Translations under genes and position numbers: made by a program
Part shown: piece by piece, positions 46,201 through 57,964 of the stretch
Layout: each line of letters starts with the position of its first letter
Numbering within the stretch: the stretch's first letter is position 1
Assembly: GCA_932294295.1 (NCBI GenBank)
Contig: OW028583.1
Location: 2,011,501 to 2,075,500, forward strand
Reading direction: 5' to 3'
DNA: 64,000 nucleotides
From: Alitta virens
Taxonomy: Eukaryota; Annelida; Polychaeta; Phyllodocida; Nereididae
The notes under the pieces: generated by a model
What the model was told of the DNA's origin: nothing
The model's database searches: none
What the model saw: the letters and a program-made list of their open reading frames with translations, nothing else

Positions 46201-49200
46201 ATGTTAATTATATGTTTCTAATCAGCAATGACCTTGCCAGGACGAGCAAAGAAAAAACTACAACATTAATAAGTGGTGCTATGATTTACTAATATCTTTA
46301 AGTGCACTTGGGGTCATATGTTTACATACAGCTGAGTATTAAACAAACATTTTATTATAACATCAATTTTATGCTAAATTTCTAATCAATCAACAATGGT
46401 TTTAATATAAAGGACATCACGTGAATTATTGAAATCAAATGCAAATTTGAGGCATAACCACTCCTACAAGGTATTATGTAACATTTTCTTTCACAAAGCC
46501 CAAAACTAGTGAGTCAAAAAAGTGCCAAAAAAGGTTTTCGATTCGCTTATTTACAAGTACTTATTAGATTTTTCAAGATTCTATCACCTGATAAGGTTTC
46601 CAGACCTACTTGCTGCATGACAGCCCCATTGCACAAGACTCCCTCTACCATGTTCAACACAGCATACTGGATTTTTAAATGGCAGAATATGTTTGTCACA
46701 CCATCCAGAATTTGTTATACCTACATTGCATCATCATACCCTGATATCTCCAATTCTAGTTTCGCCACTCCGCAGAAAGCAGTGTTAAAAAGCTTTCCCT
46801 GTGTCTGTGAGCCTGATTACTATACACAATAATTATTGATTACAATAATCATGCTATTGGAAGTATATTTTCATGCAGTGGCACTTGTGTTCTTAATTTG
46901 CCTTTCAAGCCATGGTGGTGGAATGTTCATATGAACTGTACTAGCTAACACTTGCATTTTCTATGTTTTAAATTCCTAGAATATTTCATCTTAGTCAATC
47001 TAGGTTCTGTTTTGACCTTTCCAAAGTTGATGGAATCTTGAAATATCAATGAATGCTGTGCAATCAGCAAAAAAGCTGAAAGTTTGAGTGTACTTGTCTT
47101 TTTGCAAAATGATGAATATACAAAACATAAGTACACTTGGTAATTGTATACCCTATTTTAAATGTGGTAAAACATCCTGGAGTAGCTGTCATTAATATCC
47201 AATGGCAAAGTTCTGCTATAATCATTCATAGACTTGAAAAATAATGACCATCACCATTGTGTTCACATCTTCGATCAAAGATACCAATTAGATCATAAAA
47301 TTTGAGAATTTGCTAAAACACCAAAGCTCTTTCATTGCCATAAAATATTTTATTGGACAAACTATTAGCCATAGAGGTTAATGAATGTACTTTTATGACC
47401 CACCAGTTTTGGACTTGAAAAATGTCACGTAATACCATGTGAAAGTGGTTATGCCTCAAATTTTATTTAGATAATTCAAATGATATCCTCCATATTAAAG
47501 CCATTTTTGATTGAAAATTTACTACAGAATTGTTCTCACAATAATAAAATGTTTGTATAATACTCAGCTGTATGTAAACATATAACCCCCGCTGTATAAT
47601 GAAACATAGCATAGTTATCATACCAAAATCATAGCTCAGAAGAAATGTTTTGAGTTGACTCATAAATATTTTTGTACTCCCTGACCTCTGACGTAACAGA
47701 TAGCTTGGCTATGGCACATTGCGATTGTCTCTGGCCATAAGGATGACCTTTGACGATCTCTCATGAATCAGAACTGGTTTAACCCTGAACAGAAGCACAG
47801 GCCCCTGGTCAAGGGAGGGTCGAGTGGGTCAGTCGACCCACCTAACTTGGTCCATGTCCACACATTGGTCCACATCAGGAAATTCATGCTATTTTAAAAA
47901 TTTGTATAGAAGGTCCACAATTTTATGAAAAAAGACCCACCGAACGCTAGTGGCTGGCTACAGGCATGAAGCACATTAGGTTTTTACTCAGTGGTGTGAC
48001 TTTTACACTTAGGCTGCAGCAAGATAACATTGTATATAACTTACCATGTCGACAGTGCAGACCACCATGGGTACTTGTGGTGCAGTTGCAATAGTACGAA
48101 GAGCCATTGAGGACACATTTTCCTCCGTTTAAGCAGGGAGCTGAGCTACACGGGGCGCTGATCTCTGTATTAAACAAGAATGATCTGTTTAATGTCATAG
48201 ACTTGGAAACTGCACTCCAGAGAACATCACCTGAATCTGTAGAATCCATTAGCCATGGTAGTCTCACAGCCAATTGGAATCTTGGATTCACATGACGTCC
48301 TCTAGAGTAGTTTCCAAGTGTATGAAATTGGCTGTAAAAAGTATTGGAAGTGAAAGGTGAAACCTTGGCCAGGGCAGCAAGGGACACGTTTATTTTAAAA
48401 ACTTATAACCACATAATGGATTTTTTCTATGTTTTTTTTTGGAAAACTTTCAAAATCAAAAGAAGTCATTGCCTGGAAGTATACTCTAAGTGCATGATAA
48501 TCAGCGATCAGCATCTTGTTGATTAGGGTAACTTCACTTTGAAATTAACCACAAAAAGAGCCACAAAAAGATTTTACTTTAATGATATGCTGATTACAAG
48601 TGTTTGATGTGCAGATTACAATATTGGTGCTGAAAACTAATTTTACTGTATTTATATTAAGTACTGTTGACAACTAAAAATTCTTGCGATCTGACTTACG
48701 TGTACGTTTTATTTAATAACTTTAACAAAGCTCAGATCTTCACCTATCTAAATAAGTAACTGTCATTAATATATTAGACAAATTGTAGACAGAGTACTAT
48801 TTTTCCATGAATCGTAGTCAATGAAAAATGGAAAATAACACATTAAAAATAAAAATACTGGGGTTAAATGGTGCAAAACAATTACACAATGCTACATTGT
48901 GAGACATTAGATATGTAAACCCTCAAATGTTATGTACAACTCGGCCTATTGGCCTTGTTGTACATTCACATTCGGGTGTATAAATCTTCATGTTTCACAT
49001 GTAACCATTACAAAGGGAGCCACAGCAAGATGGTTGGAAAAATGTTTTATGACATAATCATACAATCACAGCGAGATGGTTCTAACAATGTTTAATGACA
49101 TAATCATACAATCAGGTTAGTGAGTGCAGTCGATTGTGTCACATTTAGATGTTGTTGTCAAACAATGGTGGGACCCTTGTGCGTTAATTACGAGATCTCC

Positions 49201-50681
49201 ATTACAGCACCCATCAGTGATAAGCGACCATTGACAAAGTTGCGGCCCCAACCGATAACAATATGCGGGAGTAGATTCATAACATTATTATACAAAATAA
49301 TGATAGTAATGTCCCTCAAAATTGCTCTAAATGTTTTGAGTCACTCTTGGACGCCATTGAGATCGCCCGAATTGTCACTATATCGCCTGCAACATTTTGT
49401 AAATTATTCGATATGAGCAGTAGGCTGATTGAGTTCTTACCACAATAATCTCCGACATAACCCGGTTGACAGACACATCTGAATCCTGTTACCGTCGTCA
49501 TGCATGATCCTTTATTTGTACAAAGCAGTATGGGTGCGTTTTCTGCCAAAAAAAAAAAAAGTGTAATTTAATTCGCCAATATTCATAATTTGATGCATAA
49601 TTCAGATGCATTGCAAGAAAATATCAATTTCGAAAGAAATTAGGGTGGAAAAAATATTTTTTCACTGAGAATATTGTCAATTTAATGGAAAAAAGTTGTT
49701 AGACATTTATTTTATTGTTTGGCTTGGATGTTAAATTACTTTGCATTTTGGTTTACACAAATCTAGACCTATGTGCATTGTATTGAAGTTATATTTTAAA
49801 TTTACACTGCCCTCCAAAAATGTCACTTCTTTGACCGCTGTGTATATGCACAGTTAGTTTTATATTTGGAGAGTGGTGTACAGTTTTAGTTGAGAAGTGT
49901 TGGGTATCATCGAGTTAGATCAGATCGAACAAACTGGAACAGCCACAGTTCTAAATGGCCGCGAATCGGTAATGGCCATGAAATTAACAGCCACAGACTG
50001 ATCAATATATGATTGACAAGAATTCTTGGAATGTTGACTATATCAGTGTCATTATAAGTTGGTCTATTTTTAAGATATAAGGTTGGAATTGCAATAATAT
50101 AAAATACTATTTTGATCCTTCTTCTTATCATTAAAACCTGTATACAATGATCTAAAACTTTGTAATATTCAAAAGAAAAATAAACTGATGTATTTGATTA
50201 GCAGTATATTTTAACATAGTATTTACCAAAACATAGGACTTACCAGTCAAGGGAGATATGTCGTTGACAATTTTCTGAAACAAAAAGAGCGAAATTTTAC
50301 ACAAAATGGACTATCTACACAACTCTAACCAGTGATTTCCAGCGTGTCTTTCACACAAGTACTTATACTTACATGATGACAGCCTCTGTCATAATAACTC
50401 CATGATTGTTTCTTGACAAGAGAATTGCAGGTCCAGTTTTGTTGAGCATATCCTAATTCACACTGAAAATTTCCATCAGAAAATACATTGAATCCAGTAC
50501 ATTTGCTATCAGAAATACATTTGAAACCGCATCCTGTAGGTGTCTTTGCATTTGTTTTAATTGGGGTGATAATCCTTGCCGTTGACTTAAACTGACAAAA
50601 CAGATCACCATCATGTGAGTAAGAATTAATTAAGTAAAATCCCGCAAGGGAAAAAAGCCAAAATAATAAATTCAGATGCAT
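42981..50681 (-). CDS. Secreted PAN/apple-EGF-EGF-jacalin-like lectin, six exons
   Basis: On the minus strand the exons are 50681-50373, 50274-50244, 49542-49441, 48164-48045, 44999-44864 and 43290-42981. They total 1008 bases (335 aa and stop), all with AG acceptors and GT(A)AG-type donors and consistent phases 0,1,1,1,2. The protein has a signal peptide (1-22) and a PAN/apple-like domain (about 29-101, CGFKCISDSKCTGFNVF and YYDRGC). EGF1 spans about 115-147 and EGF2 about 151-185. A jacalin-like lectin fold occupies about 192-333, with GGTAFTDP, VTGFKVDV, EYITGIEGY, YGPYGG and ISGKRGLVYDHLNFHF. It probably binds glycans outside the cell. A longer N-terminus from 50768 is open, but only the Met at 50681 starts a signal peptide. 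The gene symbol is unknown. Confidence 0.85.
43331..43655. repeat. Tandem pair of about 160-bp units in lectin intron 5
   Basis: The unit aggcgtgggtgcaggaggca through gctgatgtgatgcatttaac occurs at 43331-43487 and again, with small changes, at 43503-43655. Confidence 0.85.
43656..44863. other. Rest of lectin intron 5: CRE-like octamers and dispersed repeat
   Basis: No exon is recognised. TGACGTCA occurs at 43768 and 44321, with GACGTCA at 44151 and 44584. The stretch 44523-44610 is a relative of 41690-41800. Confidence 0.5.
44864..44999 (-). CDS. Lectin gene exon 5: first part of jacalin-like domain
   Basis: Encodes SCGMVTFGLAAGGTAFTDP and VTGFKVDVTIAFGNLTVT. The GG-F-D and VTGF-V elements correspond to the first beta strands of jacalin-type domains. 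Donor gtaagttt in phase 2. Confidence 0.8.
45000..46310. other. Lectin intron 4, left part: no further feature
   Basis: Only an AT microsatellite at 45125-45170 (atatatat runs) stands out. Confidence 0.5.
46311..47592. mobile_element. 1.3-kb element with about 200-bp inverted repeats, in lectin intron 4
   Basis: The segment 46311-46512 (tatgtttacatacagctgag, tttgaggcataaccact) is the inverse of 47396-47590. The 880-bp interior has an open frame 46509-46832 (107 aa) that I cannot assign to a transposase. A non-autonomous DNA transposon is likely. Confidence 0.75.
48045..48164 (-). CDS. Lectin gene exon 4: EGF-like domain 2
   Basis: A phase 1-1 exon with a complete six-cysteine EGF pattern (APCSSAPCLNGGKC, then YYCNC and LHC). 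Acceptor atacag, donor gtaagtta. Confidence 0.9.
48165..49440. other. Lectin intron 3: hairpin and sequence shared with 56.7-57.3 kb
   Basis: The stretches 48255-48390 and 49020-49170 recur in diverged form at 56695-56830 and 57145-57280. A hairpin-like word pair (tgtacaac at 48931, then ggccta and ggcc, then ttgttgtaca ending at 48964) lies between them. Confidence 0.55.
49441..49542 (-). CDS. Lectin gene exon 3: EGF-like domain 1
   Basis: A phase 1-1 exon encoding NAPILLCTNKGSC then FRCVCQPGYVGDYC. It has five cysteines; the first cysteine of the usual six is missing. Acceptor tttggcag, donor gtaagaac. Confidence 0.85.
50244..50274 (-). CDS. Lectin gene exon 2: 31-bp micro-exon
   Basis: The micro-exon follows tttcag and precedes gtaagt, and encodes KIVNDISPLT plus one base. 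Only with this exon in phase 0 do exons 1 and 3 join without a stop, which supports both it and the exon 1 donor. Confidence 0.75.
50373..50681 (-). CDS. Lectin gene exon 1: signal peptide and PAN/apple domain
   Basis: This exon has 103 codons, from MHLNLLFWLF to GCHH, and ends at a strong gtaagtat donor in phase 0. It has eight cysteines; the C-x3-C-x5-C spacing (CGFKC...C) followed by FNVF is characteristic of PAN folds. Reading through the donor gives VSIST and a spurious longer frame. Confidence 0.85.
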
Positions 50682-52091
50682 TCTTTGAATCTGTCCAAAG
50701 TCTGTGTGTGCAGAGCTGCTGATAAATAATTTTGTATTTTCTGCCAGTCGTTGATGTTTTAAACACATAATGGCTTATTGATCCTATACAATTGGGGCTC
50801 AGTAATTGCACCGACCATCATCCCTTGGTGGATAACAACAGAATTTAACCTCCAAACTATGTTAATTTATGTATTTATCTTCTAAATTGGAAGTTGGCAA
50901 AATATTTAAAAATGCTACGCTGATGGGAGCAATTTTTACACTTTCCTTATATAACACAATAGAGTCTATCTAGATGGCCCCACGATAGCGACAATTCAAG
51001 GATTTTACCACATTAATGTAAAATTGTTGTTAATATAATGCTCGTTTTCATGTAAATTGCAAATAAATATATCTGAATTTGAATCCTCCTAGTTTGCCAA
51101 CACTATTTGTAAACTTTATTTCTTTAGAGTGAATTACACTTGGATGAATACACATCCACTCGGTGATCTTCATCTGTCAGTAGTGTTAGTAATTCACATC
51201 AAAATACAATGTACAAATGTACATAACCATAATTGCCAACACTCTGAAGAAAACCTCAGTAGTTTATCAATCTTTCACAGCATTTTCTGCCTCATCAGAA
51301 ATGAGAGAATTGCAGGGAATGAGTGAGTGGTGTCAACTGTCAAATATAACGTGTCAACCTAAAGTTAATTGAAGAATCAATAATCAAAACCAGCATTCTA
51401 AAGTAGACAAAATCAATCGGATAAATTCCAAGAAAGTAAAAAAAAAAAGAACATTTTGAGTGATGGGATGGAGGGCTTTCAAGCATAGAAGCAGAGCCAG
51501 TTAAAATGTCTTTCTTTTTATATCATTAATTTTTAATAAGCATATTTTTATAAAAGCTTTATTCCTTCCAGCCAGTGTATTCATATGTACTGATATAAAT
51601 CTTAAGCAGGCCAGACTCAAAGAAGCAGAGCCAGGTAAAATATTACTGTGCAGGTAAACTATTACGCAGGTAAAATATTATTATGCAGGTAAACTATTAT
51701 ACAGGTAAAATATTATTATACAGGAAAACACACATATTTGAAAATGATTAAACTAAAGAAAACATATGAGAGACTGCCTCATAATGGTCAATGAGAGCTT
51801 TGGAGCAAGATTATGTACACGATTACTTCAGCTAACATTAGTAACAAGTCATTTTCAACACTGTACTTGAATATGGATTGTAACTCTCATGTATATAAAG
51901 CTTCAAAACATACATAAATATGTTGAACATACTTGTGATTTTTCAATCAGTGAAATTGATTTTCTCAGCAAAATTTGGTGGTCTTATCTGTCAATTTTGT
52001 CATTTTGTGAGGCACTGAAGCGTGTTCTAGCGATATTTGTTGTTGGTAGTTTTTCAGTTGCACCATCCCACTTATTCATAACAAACATGCT
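50682..52091. other. Intergenic; short tandem repeat at 51630-51730
   Basis: Repeated caggtaaa(a/c)tattat units of about 16 bp lie at 51630-51725. A phrase ggccccacgatagcgacaat at 50974 resembles the outer tip of the giant fold-back element (57964). Sequence around 51060 (aaataaatatatctgaattt) resembles 63425. No gene. Confidence 0.5.
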
Positions 52092-52480
52092 TAACACTGT
52101 GTGTCATCACCTCACAGCCCAATGACCTAATTATGTACATTGTTTTGCTCGTTTACTCATCAAAAGTAAATTAATCAATTCTCTTATAGTCTATAGGCTG
52201 GCCTATGGTATTAAAGGCCTACCAATGAAATCACAGAATAATTACATGTTCATGTGCTGAGTTTACGCAATTCTTGTTCTGACAAGCAGGCAATTCAGAA
52301 AAATTGCCTAAACTAAAAATATATGATTCCATTTCTCTTGCATTTCTAAGAGAAGATTTCCTAAGTCTATACTCAGCCTATCAGCTTCATAGTTTAAGTA
52401 TCATTTTGTTCAACTAGGTAAACTATCCAAGAATGTCCATAATTACGTCGCTGGACTGTGAGGTGTAGAGACATAGTGTT
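52092..52480. mobile_element. MITE, TIR CACCTCACAG family (copy 2)
   Basis: The left tip aacactgtgtgtcatcacct and the inverse of the right tip, aacactatgtctctacacct, both continue into cacagyccarygacctaat-like sequence. The interior corresponds to 30190-30550 in opposite orientation. Confidence 0.8.
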
Positions 52481-53235
52481 AATATACCAAAAGTCACGTT
52501 AAAATGAGGTCATTGTGACACTCTTACAATAGATTTTTACGTCGGAACCACTTTTAACAAATATGCTTATTGTGCACTTCCAGTGACTTTAGTTTCTTGG
52601 GAGTCAATTAAGGTAATATAAATTGTTGTTGATTTCTTGTGCTTATAACAAAAGTCCACTGATACCGAATCCATTTTCCAGTAACATCTTGTTCACCTTT
52701 TTCTTGCCAGACAATACAGTTTTTAACAAAATATTTTTAACCGTCCCAAATGGTTTATTATAAGTGAGTCTGGTTGTAATATTCTTGTTGAGAAAAAATT
52801 CACAACGGGCATATCAATATTAGCATTTTCTTTATTACCATAATTACAATAATCACAATAATTATAATAATAATCTTAATACAGCCTTATTATTCACAGG
52901 CACTTTGCCAGTGTCTGCTTTTACTATGAATATTTAAAGAATTGTTAAAATCTATTTACTCAATTTCTGCAGTTTATTTAAATTGTCCAAAATGAAGAGT
53001 TAAAATAGGTACTTCATAACAAAATAAATTTTAAAAATTATAAAATTTTAAAATATGTTTAATGCTCATTTAATCACATCAAAAATTATTATTATTGACT
53101 CGTGGAACAATACTCTATATTATGGTATTCCATGTGATTCAGAATTGGCCAATGGCGATGCAGAATGAGCATTGATTATATAATAAAAAAACGTTTATTG
53201 AGAGATCAATATTGACGCTCAACACAATTCTACTC
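52481..53235. other. Intergenic, nothing recognised
   Basis: AT-rich, with taat/aata runs at 52850-52880. No gene. Confidence 0.4.
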
Positions 53236-53259
53236 ACTAAATGTCAAGCAGGCACCACA

Positions 53260-53600
53260 GGTAGGGCTGTTCGCCAGTTCTCGATATACCGTTTGCACCA
53301 GTACAAGGATAACGATACGGGTATTGACAATCGTTATTCATAATAACGATACACTAAAACGATCTGCAGATCTGCTACCCAGATGTTCCATTGATTTTGA
53401 AGAAAAATATCAGCCCAATTTAATTGCAATGACATTAAACAACAGTCTGGAATTATTCCATAGAGATTTGTTCATGATATTTCATTGTTAATTGTCATTT
53501 ACTGTAGGCTTTCTTTAATTCCCCTATTGATGCAGCTTAGCGATTCGTATCATGATACGTATCACATCGGTTTTACTGTATCGTGATATGTATCATATCA
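53260..53600. mobile_element. Possible decayed DNA transposon with ATACGATA/TATCGT words
   Basis: The words ggataacgatacggg, cgttattcataataacgata, cgtatcatgatacgtatca and tatcgtgatatgtatcatat are short palindromes clustered at both sides. They suggest a small palindrome-rich element, but I cannot define its tips. Confidence 0.3.
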
Positions 53601-54533
53601 TAAAAAAGATATTTGGTTCTCTTCTGTGATTGGCTGCTGAGTTCAGCATGAATATTAATGAGATTTTTGATCCTCACTGTTTGTGTAGAAATATCATTAT
53701 GAAAAGTACAAGAATTTGGACAAAACAATTCTTAATTTCTTAGTTTTCTCAACTAAAAATACAGAAAATATCTGTAAAAGTGTGGGATATAAATAAAACC
53801 CAACCACAGTGAGCTGTCTGGCAGAGGACACCCAGTTTTTTGTGCCAAAATGGAAAGAAACAAGAGTGCCCCTTATCAAAGTAGCATTTGAACAAATAAA
53901 CGCCTTCATGGCTATGAGTGTAGAAAGCCAATTCCAGGAATTATTGAGCAATAAATCCCTAGAAGTAAATTTGGCACTAGGCCAGTTTCTCAGAGTTTCC
54001 TTGAAAATAAATTAATGATAAATTTTATTTTTATTAGTATTATCTTTATTTATTTTCAGTTTTATCTTTTCTCCCAATTTACATGATATGATCTCTGGTC
54101 CTGGGCGACGAGTGGCCCTCTGAACCTATATATGTCTGTGTTGTACAGTGACTGGTGCTGCTTCTTGTGTTTTTATTTATTTCCATTATATTGTACATTT
54201 GTATACATTATATGAGATGATTTTAATTATCGAACTATTTAGTGACTCAGTTTATTGTGTATTTATGTGTAGAGACATTACAGTATTTTTAGAGACTATA
54301 CATACATAGCTATTTACAATCAGTATTATTTTAACATGTGATTTGTACATTATGGTGCATATTAAACTATTCATTGTGTATATATATTATAACTTCATAT
54401 TGACCTACAGTAGAGCCTAGCTATATCCAGGCTTTCTTTACTTTTCTTTACCCTTTTCTATTGTACATACTGGACGATAATTTTATTTTAACTTGACACG
54501 TGTATCTTTTTGTCAATAAAAGTTTATATATAT
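53601..54533. other. Intergenic, no gene recognised
   Basis: The open frames 53809-54015 (plus) and 53697-53951 (minus) have no recognisable domain. A gtcaataaaag polyA-like site lies just before the 45-bp array. Confidence 0.35.
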
Positions 54534-56393
54534 CTAATATCTTTGATTGTACTTTAATTATGTTAATTGTTGACCTATCTAATATCTTTAATTGTACTTT
54601 AATTATGTTAGTTGTTGACCTATCTTATATCTTTGATTGTACTTTAATTATGTTAATTGTTGACCTATCTAATATCTTTGATTGTACTTTAATTATGTTA
54701 ATTGTTGACCTATCTAATATCTTTGATTGTACTTTAATTATGTTAATAGTTGACCTATCTAATATCTTTGATTGTACTTTAATTATGTTAATTGTTGACC
54801 TATCTAATATCTTTGATTGTATTTTAATTATGTTAATTGTTGACCTATCTAATATCTTTGATTGTACTTTATTATGTTAATTGTTGACCTATCTAATATC
54901 TTTGATTGTACTTTAATTATGTTAATTGTTGACCTATCTAATATCTTTGATTGTACTTTAATTATGTTAATTGTTGACCTATCTAATATCTTTGATTGTA
55001 TTTTAATTATGTTAATTGTTGACCTATCTAATATCTTTGATTGTACTTTAATTATGTTAATTGTTGACCTATCTAATATCTTTGATTGTACTTTAATTAT
55101 GTTAATTGTTGACCTATCTAATATCTTTGATTGTACTTTAATTATGTTAATTGTTGACCTATCTAATATCTTTGATTGTACTTTAATTATGTTAATTGTT
55201 GACCTATCTAATATCTTTGATTGTACTTTAATTATGTTAATTGTTGACCTATCTAATATCTTTGATTGTACTTTAATTATGTTAATTGTTGACCTATCTA
55301 ATATCTTTGATTGTACTTTAATTATGTTAATTGTTGACCTATCTAATATCTTTAATTGTACTTTAATTATGTTAGTTGTTGACCCATCTAATATCTTTGA
55401 TTGTACTTTAATTATGTTAATTGTTGACCTATCTAATATCTTTGATTGTACTTTAATTATGTTAATTGTTGACCTATCTAATATCTTTGATTGTACTTTA
55501 ATTATGTTAATTGTTGACCTATCTAATATCTTTGATTGTACTTTAATTATGTTAATTGTTGACCTATCTAATATCTTTGATTGTACTTTAATTATGTTAA
55601 TTGTTGACCTATCTAATATCTTTGATTGTATTTTAATTATGTTAATTGTTGACCTATCTAATATCTTTGATTGTATTTTAATTATGTTAATTGTTGACCT
55701 ATCTAATATCTTTGATTGTACTTTAATTATGTTAATTGTTGACCTATCTAATATCTTTGATTGTACTTTAATTATGTTAATAGTTGACCTATCTAATATC
55801 TTTGATTGTACTTTAATTATGTTAATAGTTGACCTATCTAATATCTTTGATTGTACTTTAATTATGTTAATTGTTGACCTATCTAATATCTTTGATTGTA
55901 CTTTAATTATGTTAGTTGTTGACCCATCTAATATCTTTGATTGTACTTTAATTATGTTAATTGTTGACCTATCTAATATCTTTGATTGTACTTTAATTAT
56001 GTTAATTGTTGACCTATCTAATATCTTTGATTGTACTTTAATTATGTTAATTGTTGACCTATCTAATATCTTTGATTGTACTTTAATTATGTTAATTGTT
56101 GACCTATCTAATATCTTTAATTGTACTTTAATTATGTTAGTTGTTGACCCATCTAATATCTTTGATTGTACTTTAATTATGTTAATTGTTGACCTATCTA
56201 ATATCTTTAATTGTACTTTAATTATGTTAGTTGTTGACCCATCTAATATCTTTGATTGTACTTTAATTATGTTAATTGTTGACCTATCTAATATCTTTGA
56301 TTGTACTTTAATTATGTTAATTGTTGACCTATCTAATATCTTTGATTGTACTTTAATTATGTTAATTGTTGACCTATCTAATATTTTTGTACT
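54534..56393 (+). repeat. 45-bp minisatellite, about 41 copies
   Basis: The unit ctaatatctttgattgtact...gttgacctat repeats with few variants. Because 45 is a multiple of three, one plus-strand frame stays open and encodes a hydrophobic 15-residue repeat (SNIFDCTLIMLIVDL). A single base is missing at about 54870, breaking that frame into 54500-54880 and 54862-56406. There is no signal peptide, no splice structure and no non-repeat domain, so I treat it as non-coding satellite. Confidence 0.95.
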
Positions 56394-57620
56394 TTATTTA
56401 TGTTAATACTTCAATCATAGCCCAAACGACTCCTGTTTCAGACTTGCATATCCAAGCTGGGTAACATTCAGTTTAGAAGAACGAATCAATGCGAACCTGA
56501 TAGAGAAATTCAACCTATTTTACTTCGGTTGAAAAATCTTTGGTTGCAGGATAGTTGCAACAGGGTTGTGAAGTTACGTAAATTGCAACGTTGTGGCAAT
56601 ATTCCTGGGAGTCTACAAATTTACGTTGTGAAAAGTAGTACTGCAACATAGTGGCTACTAAAGAGCAAAGTTGCCGCAACGTAATTTTTGCCAATAGGAT
56701 GGCAGTCTCTCAGTCAGTTGGAATCCTGGACTCGGATGTCCATGAAATGTAAAAAGAGATTTTTACCGGATGTGATTTGTCAAAGCTTGGCCATAGCAGC
56801 AAATGGCAAATGCGTTTTGGTGACTTAAACCGACGTGATTAAGTTTTTAATTTGCTGACCACCTGGTATATTTCAGCATCAGGTATCTCCATGTAGAATG
56901 GTCAAAGGAATACCTAGATTCTGATACTGATGCAAAAATAACAATTATGATTTGATAAAGAGTAACATGCCCAATAAATTGTATTTAGTTTACCTTGGTC
57001 ACTGTTCATGAAAGGCAGGCCTATATTGTAGTATTGATGAGTTATAGGGTTTGGAGTCCACACCATGTTGCACATATACCCAATAGGAAGGGTCTATTAA
57101 TTGCCCCAGCATAAACGTAGAGTGCAGGCTTCTCGCTACTAACACAGGGAGCCACAGCGAGATGGTTCTAACAATGTTTAATGACATAATCATACAATCA
57201 GGTTAGTGAGTGCAGTTGATGGTGTCGCATTTAGATGATGTTGTCAAACAATGGTGGGACCCTTGTGCGTTAATACGTAGCTGTGACCCGAACTTGTGGG
57301 TCATTATAACAACGTCCGGGAGTGGATCCTAAGAGATTCTTATTGAAAACAATGAGTGAATGATAGTGTTGGTGCTATAACTTGGTTATTGTGTATTTTA
57401 TTGTTTGTGTATTTTATTGTTAGTGTATTTATTGTTAATGGTTTTTAATTGTTATCGATGTCTATGGATTTTATTATTTTATTGTTTTTGCTGCTGTAAA
57501 GGGCCCGGGTGTAAAACAGTTTCAGCTGATCTGGCTACCCTTTTAAAATATATTTGAAATAAAATTTTTTTTTAAAAATGATGGCCAATCACCGAAACAC
57601 TTCTTGACGTTATAATTTCT
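56394..57620. repeat. Diverged copy of lectin intron 3 sequence
   Basis: The stretch 56695-56830 resembles 48255-48390. The stretch 57145-57280 (gagatggttctaacaatgtt, gtcaaacaatggtgggaccc) closely resembles 49070-49185, in the same orientation and order. A ggagtccacaccatgtt piece (57050) is shared with 29730. No EGF exon is visible here. Confidence 0.6.
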
Positions 57621-57629
57621 TTGCTTGGA

Positions 57630-57800
57630 CGTCATTAATATCACCATTATATCACCAAAGCTTATAACTCATAGCCTACAGAGTTTTAAAATTTATGTTA
57701 AGACAATGTTTTTGACATCGTATTCTGAACAATGTGATAGTTTGGATTGTTATATATGTTCAAGGTCTTAAAATGTGTCTGCTTATGAATATTGTGAATG
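57630..57800 (+). mobile_element. LINE C-terminal fragment
   Basis: The plus-strand translation reads LITHSLQSFKIYVKTMF then CDSLDCYICSRS, parallel to THSFHSFVNYIKTQL and RNCYICHSS at 25830-25925. A short dead fragment of the same LINE type. Confidence 0.5.
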
Positions 57801-57964
57801 ATCTTCTCCTATTAGTGTGCTTTATATCTTTATTATTACATTATATATATGTTTTTGTGTTTGTATCGTAAATGGGAACAATTTAAGGGTAATTTGATTT
57901 AATGAGAACATTACATTATCATGAAATAATTCTGTTTATTACTTGAATCATCCGCAGGTGGCCT

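Noticed and set aside
46509..46832. 107-aa frame as a transposase
   Set aside because: It is too short and shows no catalytic or zinc-finger pattern I can name.
50682..50768. Upstream in-frame Met for the lectin gene
   Set aside because: It would bury the signal peptide 29 residues inside; the Met at 50681 fits a secreted, cysteine-rich protein better.
54862..56406. 514-aa open frame of hydrophobic 15-residue repeats
   Set aside because: It is produced entirely by a 45-bp satellite whose period is a multiple of three; there is no non-repeat domain and a one-base loss breaks the frame.
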